A DNA stretch of 64,000 nt from Zygnema cylindricum (lineage: Eukaryota; Streptophyta; Zygnematophyceae; Zygnematales; Zygnemataceae), in NCBI GenBank assembly GCA_037447655.1, contig JBBHKE010001022.1, positions 1 through 64,000 on the forward strand, read 5' to 3'. This document shows positions 1-13,100 of this stretch, in pieces (the stretch's first letter is position 1; each line of letters opens with the position of its first letter). The notes under the pieces were generated by a model. It was not told where the DNA came from. It made no database searches and saw only the letters and a list, made by a program, of their open reading frames with translations. Position numbers and translations under genes: made by a program.

Positions 1-494
1 CTTGGTTGTTTTTTGTTCTCCTCCCCGTCCCCCTCCCCCCTCTCTATACCCTCTCTCTTTTGTCCCCGCAATTGTTAATGTTGACTTTTTTTTTTTTTTT
101 TTAAATCCGTATGTTTGACATTCGAAATATGATTTATGAAGTTGAATTTTGTACCTTTAAAAATATCCCTTATCCGGTTGTTAAGAAAGGGGGTTTTTTA
201 TCTCTCTCTCTTTTTGTCTTTTCTGAGAATTGGTCCATTTTCAAAGGACAAAGAAGCGGTTCTGGAGCGAAAAATCTCAAATCTAGTTGTTAAAAAAGTC
301 TTTACTATTTGATTCCTTTTATTGATATCTTTATCTATTCCTTTATTTGTTTATTTATTGATTTCTTTATTAACTCCTTTATTGATTTCTTAATCGTTTC
401 CTTTATCGATTCCTTCATTTGTTTATTTATGGTTTCCTTTGTTGATTCCTTTTTTGATTCCTTCATCGATTCCTTTATTTGTTCTGAGAATCAG
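1..494 (+). other. Probable intron or 5' flank of the AlaX-like gene, pyrimidine-rich
   Basis: No exon was recognised here. From about 300 to 482 lies a degenerate tandem array of a roughly 12-base T-rich unit (TCCTTTATTGAT-like) running straight into the acceptor before the exon at 495; short reading frames over it are low-complexity. At about 217-285 a stretch resembles the start of the 495 exon (TCTGAGAATTGGTCC... against TCTGAGAATCAGTCC...), probably a decayed partial copy. The exon at 495 begins with the last base of a split codon, so at least one coding exon lies upstream, probably outside the window. Confidence 0.45.
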
Positions 495-1534
495 TCCCTT
501 TGTGGAGTACAAAGGGGCGGTTCCAAAGGAGGATTTGGAGAGGCTGAGAGAGGCGGTGGAGGAGGAGGCCAATCAGAGAGTGACAGCTGGCGGCGAGGTA
601 AGGGAGGGGTGGAAATTTAAGTGGTAGGAGGTAAGAGAGAGAGAGAGAGAAAGTATGGGAGGGATGGAAAAGTAAGAGAGTGGTTGAGAGATAAGCGAGT
701 GAGAGAGAAGTGGTGGAGGGTTAAGAGAGTGGTGGAGAGGTTACATTTTTTTTTTTTTTCTAAACATTTCAGTTCCACCCTAATATGGTTGCGCCCCTTT
801 TTTTTTTCAAAAAAGACAAATTATTGCTGCGTTTTTGTTTTTTTAAACATTTTCGTTCCACACTAATAATGGTGGACAGATTTACGCGGTTGTAACGGAT
901 TACGAGGAAGCTTCCGTTCTATGTGGAGGCTCTCTCCCGGAATATATTGCCAAGGTACATTTACATCTTTTGAGGTTTTCTATTTTTTGATTTTTTGAAT
1001 TTTGGATTTTTGTATCTTTGTGATTTATGTTTTTTTTTTTTTTTTTGTATTTTTGTGTATTATTTTACGGTTTTGGTTTCGGGTTGTTCGTTATGCTTTG
1101 AATTCTATGTGAAGTTTAGTTTTTTTTTTTACGCTGAGAAAAAGTGAGAAGAAGGGTGAGGGGACGGAGGGAGAGAGGGGGGGATCTTGTTCACAAAAGT
1201 TGTCATTGAATTTATTCATCTTTTTTTGTTTTTCGAGTCAAATTCTTCAATTTGTCTCCTTAACTTGATGTTTATTTTTTGGTTTATTGGAAGTGTTTTA
1301 ATGTTTTAAGAAATTGATGTTTGGAGATTTCGGAAACCAATGTTCTGCGATGTTTTTGTTTGTAAAAAAATGGTCCGTGGTTTTGATTTTCTTCTTTTTT
1401 TCATTATGTTTGTATTATTTTTGGTTTTCTTTCGCTAATAGGGAAGTCGTCCTCGAATCGTGGTTGTCGGGGGACTGGGATGTCCATGTGGAGGAACCCA
1501 TGTGAAGGACATAAGAGAGATAGGAAGAATGAAG
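495..1534 (+). CDS. AlaX-like alanyl-tRNA editing protein (tRNA_SAD domain), internal exons
   Basis: Three exons are supported: 495-597, 880-954 and 1442-1534, all with GT-AG borders. Exon 1 enters with one base of a split codon; both later junctions are phase 0. Exon 1 encodes FVEYKGAVP followed by a charged helix (EEEANQRVTAGGE). Exon 2 has the EEASVLCGGSLPEYI block. Exon 3 has CPCGGTHV followed by IREIG, the zinc-binding signature of the second additional domain shared by AlaX, alanyl- and threonyl-tRNA synthetases. In this family that domain hydrolyses mis-acylated tRNA, typically Ser- or Gly-tRNA(Ala). The block order matches the C-terminal half of plant AlaX-type proteins. The N-terminal part and the last exon were not found; the donor at 1535 implies at least one more downstream. 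The gene faces DDB1. Family membership is secure; exact substrate is inferred. Confidence 0.82.
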
Positions 1535-2511
1535 GTAAGAATCATTAATAAACAAAACTTCATAAATGAGTCGTTATAAATCAAATGAAAACAAACAAAA
1601 CAAAGAAAAATATAAATGAAAACAAACAAAATGGTAATGTCATATTGAAGTCAATGGAAGACAACTAAGTCACGTAAACGAAAATAATTGTCATATAATT
1701 AACAAATAAACTAATGTCTGTCAAATAAAGACAAACATGGATGACTGAACGAGAGACGAAGTCATGTAAACAACGAATGAAGTCATGTGAATGGCAAATA
1801 AAGTTAAATGAAGTCAAAATAAGGCAAATAAAAGAGTAATTGTTAGATTTTTTGTGTAAATCAACTATTAGTTGTCCAATATAGTGTATGAAGTCATTTT
1901 TTGCTAAGGAGAGAATAAAAGCCACAACCTTTGTGAAGGACACAAGGGAAATAAGACAAACGAGGAGGTAAATGAGACAACGAAACGAATAAAATACAAA
2001 TAAACCAAAATACAACTAAACGGCAAATAAAACACCCTTTTTTTTCCTTTTGTGTATGAAATAACCATGTTAGTTTCATCAAATTTATACTCATGCATAG
2101 AAGAGACGGAAGGACTAATTTTGAAAAGGTACTATAATTTCTACGATTTTCTAAAATTAGGGTTTTTCTATCGCTGGTATACATAATAACATTTCTCATT
2201 GTAATTATATTCGAGAATAAATATGAGTCAAATTAATTTTTCCATTCCCAAATAAAACCGCTTGCGAGGATGTTTGTTTTGCACTTTTTTCGTTGTAGGA
2301 CAATACTTTCATTCAAGATAAATTTTCGCGTAAAACCTAAAAAGTGTTGACAAGGTGAAATCAGTATTTGTCCACTTTAATTGCGGTGTACGAGAGTTCC
2401 CAATCTGATATGCAATTTCCTCTTGAATGTTAGCTTGGTAGAGCGAGAGTTGGTGTCTTGATGTATATTTGTATAGTTTTGGTCTCCCTTTCTCCTTTCA
2501 CCCTCCTTTCC

Positions 2512-2573
2512 TCCCCTCCCTCCCTCCCTCCCTCCCTCCCTCCCTCCTCCCTCCCTCCCTCCCTCCTCCTCCA
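2512..2573. repeat. (CCCT)n microsatellite
   Basis: About 60 bases of nearly uninterrupted CCCT units with a few CCTCCT steps. The Gly/Arg/Glu-rich minus-strand frames across it are products of the repeat. Confidence 0.95.
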
Positions 2574-3737
2574 CCTCTCTCCAATGATTTTTTTGTTTCT
2601 TAATGTTTGATTCTCAGATTCAGGTAAAGAAAGAAACACATCTGTCTCATATCAAATTGAACCATGATTAGATAGGATTTCCGAGCAAAATTAATGTCAA
2701 TATTAATTGTTGTCGATCTAAAAACGAAAGAAAAAAAAGAAAGAAAGAAAGAAAGAAAGAGTTGTAAAAGCAAATCAAATAAGAATTCTTACTTCTTGGT
2801 ATCTTCGTTGTCGGGATTAAGGTTTTATCTATAAATCTATTTCTGAAGAGGTGGGACATGGAGATTTGTAAATTGTAGGTTCTAAATTAGATAGTAATTA
2901 TAGTTGATGTATTTAGAAAGATAATTTTACAATAGTATGTTTCTTAGCCAATTTTTGCATTGTTCGAGACTTGTCCTACAATTCCGGTTTGAAAAGCGAG
3001 TTCTGCATAACTATGGAATTGTTTAATATAGAAAATTTCTTTATTTTAGGAGCTTGTGATGAATTTCTATCTTAAAGAAGAAGTGTAGGTAGGAAAAATA
3101 AACCTATCAACTTTGACCAAAGGATAGATAATCTCGACCAATGATCTTCCTCCACTGTAATGCATGAAAAAAATTGTTTTATCGTGCAGAACGAATATAT
3201 AATTGTGAAGCCATTTCGGTCAGTATTCTCTCGATTTCTATTTCTCATTAGAGCTCGGTCCAATGTAGTGATTTGGAAAGATTGCTTGGAGTGTGGAGAA
3301 GCTTATGTATCATGGGGGAGATGGTCAGTCTACTTTGAAACTATGATACCCCTTAATGATATCATTATTAAGCTGGTGGTTATGGTAGTGGTTAATATGA
3401 TGATGGAACTTATGGATTGTCACATGCACTCCAGAATTATGATGCCATAAAACTCGGTGCCGGTTGTGACAAATTTATTACCAAGGGAGTTAAATAATGA
3501 CATTATTGATCCAAATTCAGTTCCAAATGACGTGCGTCATTTTGATACGTTTAAAGGATTACTGCTACGAAAACACTATTACAGTTAACGCTGTTTTTTG
3601 AAAAAAAAATGTGAGTCATGGCAAAGAGTTTTATCGCTAACTACCTTGTTCATTGTTCTCTGCCACTACGACGAAGAAAAAAGGATATATGAGGTAAGGT
3701 ACATGCTTAAACAGGCGTTTAAACACAACAAACTCCA

Positions 3738-3950
3738 CTGACCATCGTTATTGAAGTTAATAACACTATTTCTGTCGCACATAGTTTCCTTTTTGTGGTC
3801 GAAAATAGTAAAATAGCGCTAGTAAGACCATTTAAGGGAGTGCAGTACCACCTTCCGCGTCTCCCTGCACTAAATTAGTACTACATAATTCAAGCTCGCA
3901 TTAACACTAACAAACCCGACATTAGTAACGATAGACAGTGTACCATAATG
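3738..3950. repeat. Degenerate MITE, same family as 11404-11602
   Basis: The right end (AGTAACGATAGACAGTG then TA) and the internal block CTCCCTGCACTAAATTAG match the family copy at 11404-11602 (CTCCTGGAACTAAATTAG). The left end, near CATCGTTATTGAAG, is diverged, so the left border is approximate. Confidence 0.45.
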
Positions 3951-4694
3951 TCCAAATTCTTGACTAGTACATTCTAGTACAATGGGCTCAATCAAAACCC
4001 TGAAAAATATAACACTGCAAAGGTGCTTGCAAAGTGGTTTGACACAAGACCATCATTGCCATAATCCGGAGATTTGCCACTATTATACTAAAAAAAAAAA
4101 AGCACTACAAAACTAATTATCTTCTTAATAAAGTACTTTTTGATAATAGTTCAGCTTTCTGACCAATTAAAATCAATATATGAACCCTTTCCAAGATCGA
4201 TGGAGTGGACACTACAGTGACGTTTTTCCTTCACATTATAAATTCCAATATATCTTCCTTCGCATAAAGTTCTCGGCGGTATTCACAATGACGTTTTCAG
4301 TGTGTCCCACAAAGACATAAAATAATATGCAACTTAGAAAAGAAACAAATAATGGCAGTTTGCAGTTCACACTAGACTCTTCCCGCCATTTCATTGGTCC
4401 TAGTTTTCCTTGAATGCAAACAAAAATTTATTGATGACACCGTAAATACATCCCCATTCCAACTTCTAAAGGTCATGAATCCACCAGTGGAAGAACCCCT
4501 TTAGTCTTTCACCCAGTTAAACATTTCATTTTGAATTACTCCATTTCACTATTCCTTCCACTTTCTAAGGTCCCTATTCCCCAATTTCACATCACTGTAC
4601 TCCGGAATTTTCTTTATCTCACAGCATCGTGACCTTCCACATCATTTACACTACAAAAGCAACAAGAAGCCACTTTAACTTTTCTGATTTTTTT

Positions 4695-4766
4695 ACGATT
4701 TTCATGTACGGTTTTCTTTTACGGTTTTCTTTCACGGTTTTCTGGTACGGATTTCTTTCGCGGTTT
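4695..4766. repeat. 13-bp tandem repeat just after the DDB1 stop codon
   Basis: Five and a half copies of a 13-base unit (consensus ACGGTTTTCTTTC on the plus strand) lie 20-90 bases beyond the DDB1 stop, so inside its likely 3' UTR. Copies start at 4695, 4708, 4721, 4734, 4747 and 4760. Confidence 0.85.
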
Positions 4767-4785
4767 AGTCGATGGTTTTTCATTT

Positions 4786-7700
4786 CTAATGCAATCGAGT
4801 CAACTCCTCCACTCGTTTCGATAATTCCTCGACCGTCGTGTCCATAGATGAAGCGACCTCCTCCATTTTGTCTCTCTTTAAGTCCAAAAACGACTCGATT
4901 AAATCTCCGTCAAGAAAATTCCTCGCTTCAACTGTTTTCCTTTCATTACTGAAACTCCTCCATTGCTCGTGACTAAACCCACCGACTCCCTTTACCACTT
5001 TCGTGAGACAATTTTGAAGCCTTTGGAGAGTGAGAAACTGGTCGTGAGGAAGAGAAGCTATCACTCCTATCACACCATTTACGGTTGCGAAAATACAAGT
5101 TGGGATATGGGCAGCTTCTGAATCCGGTAATCGCATAACGAGGGAACCATGACGAAAACGATTCACGAATTCTCCGAGATGGTACTCTCCAACAACCTAA
5201 AGACCCAAAAAAAAAAGGGGGAAGGAGAAGGTTTTCCAAAAGAAAAAAGAAAGGAGAGGAAGAAGAACGGGACAAATTTGAACTTGAAAAAAGGGTGAAA
5301 CACGGCGCATTAAGAAACAAAGAAAATGCAAACGAGTTTAACAGGGAACTGGCGCAATTCATATAACTATACCACTCCTCAGTAGTATTTCCCATCAAAA
5401 TACTTATATCTCACAAATTGAAGAAAACTGAAAAGAAAAGTGGTGGAAAAGGAGAGAGAGGGGGAGAGAAGGAAAGAAAAAACACACCTCCAATCGGCTT
5501 CTTTCTTCGTCAGTGGGAGCATCATTATTCTTCCGAACAGTGAAGAGGTTAAAACTATTTTCCGCACCCAAATATGTGTCGTCGTCCAAAATCTCGACAG
5601 CTGTCATCCAGTTTGCATTGAAATCTCTCGCTCTCTCCTCAATTGCTCCCTCCTCCGGCTACAAAAACCAAAAACTTAACTTTGTTGAAACCGAAACGTC
5701 CAAAAACAGAAAAAGGATACATGATCATTCGCAAGGGGTCATTACTACAACCTACACAAAAATGGACAAAAAACATACAAAGTAGAATGCTTAAGCAAAG
5801 CTAACATTTAGGACCTGCCGGAAAATGGTTGAAGAAAACATGCCTCTCTCGCCCTCTCTCCCTCTCTCGCTCTATCTCCTTCTCATCCTGTAGATGACTT
5901 ATACTCTTCATCAGGTCTCCCTGCACAAGAGTCCCTTTTGTCTCTCTCTCTCTCTTCCTCTCGCTCACCCTCTCCTCTCTCTCTCTCCCTCTCCCTCACA
6001 CACTCTCCTTTCTCACCTTGTAGATTAAGAGACTGATGCTCTTCATCAGGTCTCCCAACACAATAAAGTCTCCTCTTGTTTGGACATATAGTGCCACAAT
6101 ATGGCCGTGATGTCCACATTCTGGTTGAAGTTCCCGGGAACCATCATCTCTTAAAGCCCATTTATATAATTGGACTTTTTGATTAACACAAGAAAGAAGC
6201 TTCCCACCGAAGGAATTCAGATTGTATACAGCTCCTTTAACCTCCTTCTCATGCACCAATTGTAGTTTTTGGTCTTCAACTGCAAACACTAAAATGCGTC
6301 CCTGGCAAGTTTCACAGAAGGGAAGAGTTTTAAACTTCCATAGTATTTAGTTTTAGAAATTTTGATTTTACAGTTTTTGCTTTAGTTCTCACTACAAACG
6401 TTCAATTCTATTCATCTTCAATCTGTTTTATTGTAGTCTGATTTGATCTTTGCTTCATCATCAGAAATTGAGAGAATTTTCCAACTGCTGAAAGAAAACA
6501 GTTTTAACTGCAATTTTGCAGCAATTTATAACACTTAAAGAAACGTGAAGAAAGGTGATATAATATAAATTCTCCGTATGGTGCTACAATAAATAAGAGT
6601 GATACACTTCATTGTTTGTTTACTTATCCTATTTTGTGTGAGTTCAGTTCGAATAAAAATCTCAAAAAAGGATGCTAAACAGCAAAAATGTATTTTCTGG
6701 TGACTATTCCACTGCCAGATTTCAATACTGAAAACTGCTGTTTTTGGAGCATAACAATGACAATCTTTCATCCAATTCTCACACTAAAACAGATTTCAAT
6801 AGAGTCATTTCAGAAACAAACCTTGGAGGGTTCGCTTTCCTCCGGAAGTGCGTAAGCTGTTCCGACAACATAATAAGATACCGGATCGTCCATAAATGAG
6901 GAGGAGAGTATAGAACATCCGAGCTCATATGCGTCCAATTGAAAAGAAGCAACAATTTCAAATGTTTGGTCATCAATGAGGCGAATAAAAGTTGTTTCTA
7001 CATCTTCTTGAGTGGTTTGAAACTGCACAAATAAAACAAAAAAGAGAGAATGAAAACGGATTAGTTCTGTGAGTTGGCTACATGTTTTTCAGTATCACCA
7101 AATGTGTAAGAATTTCCAATCCAAATGCATTCAGGAATTCCTAAATCGCATGTTAAATGTGAAATATAAGAACTACTGGAAAAAAACAAATAAGGGACGG
7201 GAAGCGGATGAGGTGGAGGGAGGGAGGGGAACCTTCTCCCCCATAAATAATTAATTTTTGATTGCATTCCTGGTCCAAACTTGCATGAGAAAGTAAAGAG
7301 AAAAAGAGAAACACAACATAAGATAAAACATTTGAGGCTGACCAGAAGCCAAGAGTTAAAAATTTTCAAGTTAAACGGTTTTGGTAGAAAGTCTTAAGTT
7401 TGCCTCACATGTTGAAATTTGATGGTACAAACCGCCAGCGTCCTGGAAGCTTCCTGGTGGGCAATACGTCTCGGTTGTTCGCCAAGTGGCACCGAACGAA
7501 TGTGAAGTTTTTGGATTTCATCGATAGTTCCGATAGTTAATTCACCTTCTTTTCCAATTGCTAAACTGTGAAGCCCTCAAAAAAAAAAGGAGCAAAGAAA
7601 AAGTAGAGTTAACTAGATAGGTCAGGTCTCACAGAGAATAATCTTAAAAGTTTCATTTTCATGCATAAACGAATAAACATATTCCAGTCGTTGCAATGGC

Positions 7701-10003
7701 GGAGACCTGATTTTCAAAAGTACGGTTTTTACAACTACAGACAAAAAGTTTGAAGAAGAGTCCTTCGCAAAAGTTGGCTTCCCTATAAGGTAATTATACA
7801 AGCGCTATAACTGGCGTTACTGGCCAGTAATCGGAGTAATCGTACAGAAATTTGTATGAATCTGAAAAATCGCATGATTTTCTGTACGATTTTCTTCAAT
7901 TATTGGCCAGTATCGCTAATAATTGCATATGTAAAATTACCTTACAAGAGACAGCAGATTGGTTCCAAAAGGAATTTTAAATCTTTAAAAAAAAATCAAT
8001 TGCATGTATATTCAGGAAAATAACCTAAAGATGTAGGTTGGTGAAAAAGTTAAAGAGAGAAACAGTCCGGCTTTTCTACAAATAAAATACATTGTCAGAA
8101 AAACAGAAAATAAGTAAAAAAAAAACTGAGAAGTGTGAGCGAGGACACTAAATTCAAGTTCAATTTCCAGTTCGAATAAATCTTAAATTTCCTTTGTTCA
8201 ATTCACCCAAACCCAGAGATTCTCGAAACCTTTTCTAAAGTCCAAAATAAAAATATAAAATTTGAGGACAGAAAAATGCTGACCTGTCAGGAAATGACGC
8301 AGAATTAAAGGGGCACATATGTGTAACTTCTTTCAAGTTCACATTACTATAGAGTAATTTTTTATTTGAGCTGTAAATTACAGTCGGCCTGTCAGACGCC
8401 GCAAAAACATGAGTCGCATTTTTTGACCGAAAAGTTCGTAATGTGATTGGTTGAGTGCCAAGAGATATTTTTTTCCGGTCAGATAATCTGCCTGTTTGGG
8501 CATCAACAACAAAATTAAAGAGGTAACCGTCTCCCAAAGCGACCAGGAGATAAGGGACCTGAAAAAAGACAAAAAAAGCGTATTAACTCAATAACTCTTA
8601 AGTTTTTTGTTCCACTTTATATAACCATGAAACCTCTTTTGAAATACCTCTAAACGAGAAATGTTCATTTGAGATCCTTAATTTAATATATCATATGCAC
8701 AATTCATTGGAGAAGTCCATTCAACATTAGTAGAAAAAAATGCTATTCCAACCACCCATACAAAATGGACACAAAAGTAAAGACAAATGAATAAGGGCCG
8801 TCCATTTCATTAGAAAAAAAAAATACACAGAATAAACCATTCATCTTAGAAAACAACAAAAAAAATAAATAAAAAGGGATTAGCAAAGCAAGATCCACGT
8901 CTGAAAAAAAAATAAAACTAGAAAGAATAAAAACCCAAGACAAATAGAAATACCCCATAGAACCTATTAAGTTGGACCACAATCGAAATCCATAAATGTA
9001 AATGTGCCCAAATTTGAAGGAAAAAAACCAAAGATCCACTTAAGGAAAAAGTATGTGATTGTAAATTTTTACATACCGTTTCAAAAGAGCAAAATAGTAC
9101 AGATCGAGGAATGACCTCCCCACCGAGATTTTCTTTTGCCAAAAGATCCAACCCGGGCAACGAAAAAATTCTAACACTCATATCTGTCCACATTCCCACA
9201 GCGGCTAAATGGGTTTTCTCTTCTCCCTCTTCAAGTGGATTTAAATCCAAACAAGAAATTTCATACTCGAGACAAATAAATTTTATCTCCTTCAACTCTC
9301 CCTGTCCAATTTCAAAATAAACCAAATTGCCTCCACCGGTAGCGAGCAAAACCTGAAAAAAAATAAAATAAAAATCAAGGATTTGGAGTTTCCAGCCCCA
9401 TCACCACATTTATCGACAATATTTCGACACACACACACAGATTATATATATATATATACATATATATACATATTCATATATATACACACACATGTATATA
9501 TATACATATACATATATTGTCAACATTATGATAACAAAAAAATGTCAGAGCTCTCCCCTGTCTTTTTATTGACAACAAGTCACTGCAGCAATTGGATTGA
9601 AATAACTCAACTTTTGCATTTGAAAAAAAAAAAAAAAAAAACAAATGCAAACATTTTAGGCTGGAAATACACACATCTTCCCTTTTCTTTCACTTAACTC
9701 CGTGTACTATAAAACACTGAACATGCGTGTTCAGTATCGGAAGGTTTTAAAACACATTTTCGGATGTATTTGAAGGGGTTTTTATGAATTTCGGTTGGAT
9801 AACAACCCAATACTACAGCCACTAACCTACATGTTTGAAGTGAGCTTTTCACTCTAGGTTCTTCTTTTCCTTCTTCTGTATAGTGGATTTTCAAATGTAT
9901 GTTTTCTTCATCTTCTTCCTCAGGTTTTTCTTTTCCTTCTAGTTCTTGTGTGAAAAATTGGCCGAAGGATATGATTGAAGAACACACTCGAATTTTTTTC
10001 TTT

Positions 10004-10049
<46 letters not shown>

Positions 10050-10074
10050 TTTTTTTTTTTTTTTTGTTTTTTTT

Positions 10075-10112
<38 letters not shown>

Positions 10113-13100
10113 TTTTTTTTTAAGTTTTTTTTTTTTTTTTTTTAATTCCTGCATTTTTTTTTCAGTTTAGTCATTTTAAGTTTTTTCTTTTATTTCGAAT
10201 TTACTTTTTTTTTAATTTCAGCATTTCAGAATTTTTTATTTTTTGTTTCTGCAAGTGCCGTATGCAAAGGATGTATGAAAAGTGATGTTCAAATCTTTGA
10301 TTTTCCAGGCCGGGTTATAACTGACATTTAGGACTCCTAAGGTGAATTCCACTGCTTCAAGAGGATTTTGGGATAAGTATTTCATTTTTTATACAACTGT
10401 ATGGTGCGTTATTGAAAGGTTCTTCAACTAAAGCCACTTTGGTTACCTGTGAAGAATTTGCCGCAGCGACATTAATAGCAACTTCAGTTGAAGATTTCCA
10501 TTCCCTTAGCTGCTGTAAAGTTGTCGCATCGACCAATCGCAGAGAAGCAGCTGTCACCTGGTTGGCCCACATCCCAAAAAACAGTTATCTTATCTCTCCT
10601 CTGTCTTTAACAAACTGCATATCTTCGTATTGTTTACCTCCACAAAGGGCCAATTTCGTCACACAAAGGACTATCAGTGCAGTTTGTAGACATGAACGCT
10701 TTGAGATTATATCAGATACTATTGTTGCATAATTTCACTTTCTACAATTTCATTTACTCAACATAACTGCCACAAATTAATGTGGACCAAAAGGTTAACC
10801 GATAAAGATGTGTATGTGACTTGCGAGAGTGTCCAGGTAACCCAGTTTCTTTATGAATTGGTTTGAATTTTAGTCCCGATTCAGCGCTATGAGACAGTCT
10901 ACACTAATCAAGGTGAGCAATATAGATCACCGCATGAGGATTGCAGTTCAATCAATGGTTGAATTCAGAAAAAGACATTTTCATTTCCCACATTTTGAAC
11001 AATGCCTCTTCCCAGCTGCAATCTCTTGAAAACATACAAGAAAAAAATCTACTCTTCAAAAGCGGAAATCCCATGGTAAACCCAGAAACATACCTGAATT
11101 AACTGATCATGAATTACATTTGCACAAAGAAGAGTTTGTGCGTCGGACTCAAAACCGGTAACTTCTGTCTCCTCAAGCTCGTCGCTTTCGTTTATTGCCA
11201 ATATTCTTGTTTCACTAATGAAAGTCACCACCAGAAAAGTGTCATAAGCATCCATTGAAGACGATCGGAGTGACCACATGCCCTTTATTCCAGGGAGTTC
11301 AACAGTTGCCTGTCACATGGAAACAGTTCAGCGTAAAATAATTAATAAAAAGGATCACAAAAAAACCTTCCGAAAAAAAAGGTTGTAGGCCTGACGAACA
11401 CTACACCGTGAATCGTTATTAGCCTTATGTACGCTATATCGGCACCTCAAAATTTTGACATTGATACCTTAAATATAATAAATTACACTATTTAAGGACG
11501 TGGACCATAATCTGCCACGTCTCCTGGAACTAAATTAGAATGAATGATGCTAATTTTTTCTTTACACTAATAATTTCTATACGCTAATAACGATTCAAGG
11601 TGTACTTCAGATTCCACAGTTTTTTTGACAAAAAATGGTTTTGGGAACCTCACATTGCTACTAGTAGTGTTTCTCATCAGTGGCCTTAGGCTGATAACCA
11701 ATAATCAGGTTTCATTTAATTGCCAAAAATCGATGTACCAGCCAATATATCATTATCGGCCATATGGGCAATAAACTGTTATACAGGAAATCGCCCCAAA
11801 AAGAGCATATTTTATCTTTTGTATTATTTGAGAGTGGGAAAGACTTCGTGTCCTCCGGGGGGGTTATAGTTTTGTGACACAACGGATAAATATGGGACGT
11901 CACAGACATTTTGCTGAATCCCGATTCCAATGGCTCATGTGCCGCCCAATCCGAGCTTCCGGAAAACTAAACGACACGTCGCTTTCCTGAAATTGGCCGA
12001 AATGATTTCGGCACATACCTCCCCCACGGTACTATAGTAGGGTACAGTACTGTACGTACTAGCAGTAAACTACAGTATTACGTATCATATCAATTATGGC
12101 ATAACAACATATACATATACATATATAGTTATGTCCACAAAATAGATGTACATCTCCAATATATATTTGTCAGTCACTATCGCTAATATCAGGTAGCTGG
12201 ACCGACCAATAATCGATCATACCAGGGATCAGACATATCAGGGTTGGCTCACCACTGATGAGCAACACTAAACTATTAAAGTAAAAAGACTAATTTGATT
12301 GTGCTTTCCATTTAAACCAGCTAATTTGGCATTAATACTAGTGATCTTTTTAATAGTAATGAACAATGTGGCATATCACGATCGCCTTAACAACCCTGTT
12401 AAAACACTGAACAAACCCTTGTAAAACCCATAAACCTGCATACCCGGCCATAGAATTGAAACCAAAACAGTTTTGGTCCATAAATGCACAAGGAAAATCT
12501 ACGAAAATACTGCTGAATTCGAAAAATTCTCACATTATTTTAATTTTCTATGGTTTACCGGCTTTATGATATCTACATCACTCACCTGTTCATTGATACC
12601 AATTCCGTTCCGTACAATCCGCAAAGAACCGTCCTTAAATGCTCCAGAGCAAGTCACAACCTGACCTTGTCCTTGTCTTTCCAAATCGACAACGCAAAAA
12701 TCAACAATTGGACCCAAATTTCCAAAACTTTCGAGCACTTCCACAAAACCCCCGGTAGGACTAGGAGTAGGCGTTAATTTTACAAGCTGTTAACAAAAGA
12801 AAATGACAGGGAATTATCAGATGTCTGAACATTTCTAAACTGTACACAATTAGCTGACAGAATTTTTTTCATAGTCTGTAGCAAAAACAGTTGACATAAA
12901 CCGTTTTGGGGATTTGTTTGTCAAATTTCAAGCTATTGTGTTCACAAAAAATACGTAGATGATTGGGTCCTGCAGGAAAACCAGATTGTTGACAAAACCT
13001 TTTTTGTAAAATGAGTATGTTATTTCCACACAGGACCCAAAAGTTTCACAGAAAATAAATGCATGAACCAGTAGGTCCCGTATTAAAAGCTGTACCCAAA

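Larger units (their letters stand above)
1535..4694. other. Intergenic region between AlaX-like and DDB1
   Basis: About 3.1 kb with no convincing gene. It should contain the last AlaX-like exon and the 3' ends of both convergent genes, but neither could be pinned down. It holds A-rich degenerate repeats (1550-1850), an AAAG microsatellite near 2735-2760, a CCCT microsatellite, and a MITE-like segment ending near 3950. The 96-codon reading frame at 3160-3450 has no recognisable domain. Confidence 0.5.

Noticed and set aside
309-866. Overlapping plus-strand frames rich in Phe/Ile/Asp/Ser or Arg/Lys/Gly
   Set aside because: Products of T-rich tandem repeats and GA microsatellites; only the exon at 495-597, supported by splice sites and family match, is real.
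3160-3480. 96-codon frame; another frame has a GGYGSG ... YDDGTYGLSHALQNYD stretch faintly like an expansin/EG45 core
   Set aside because: The resemblance is short, interrupted by a stop and lacks the other motifs of that fold.
3655-3700. Possible last AlaX-like exon (TTKKKGYMR)
   Set aside because: Only a few basic residues match the expected C-terminus and no suitable acceptor or stop context was clear.
10006-10142. 74-codon poly-Phe frame over the T tract
   Set aside because: Homopolymer artefact within a DDB1 intron.
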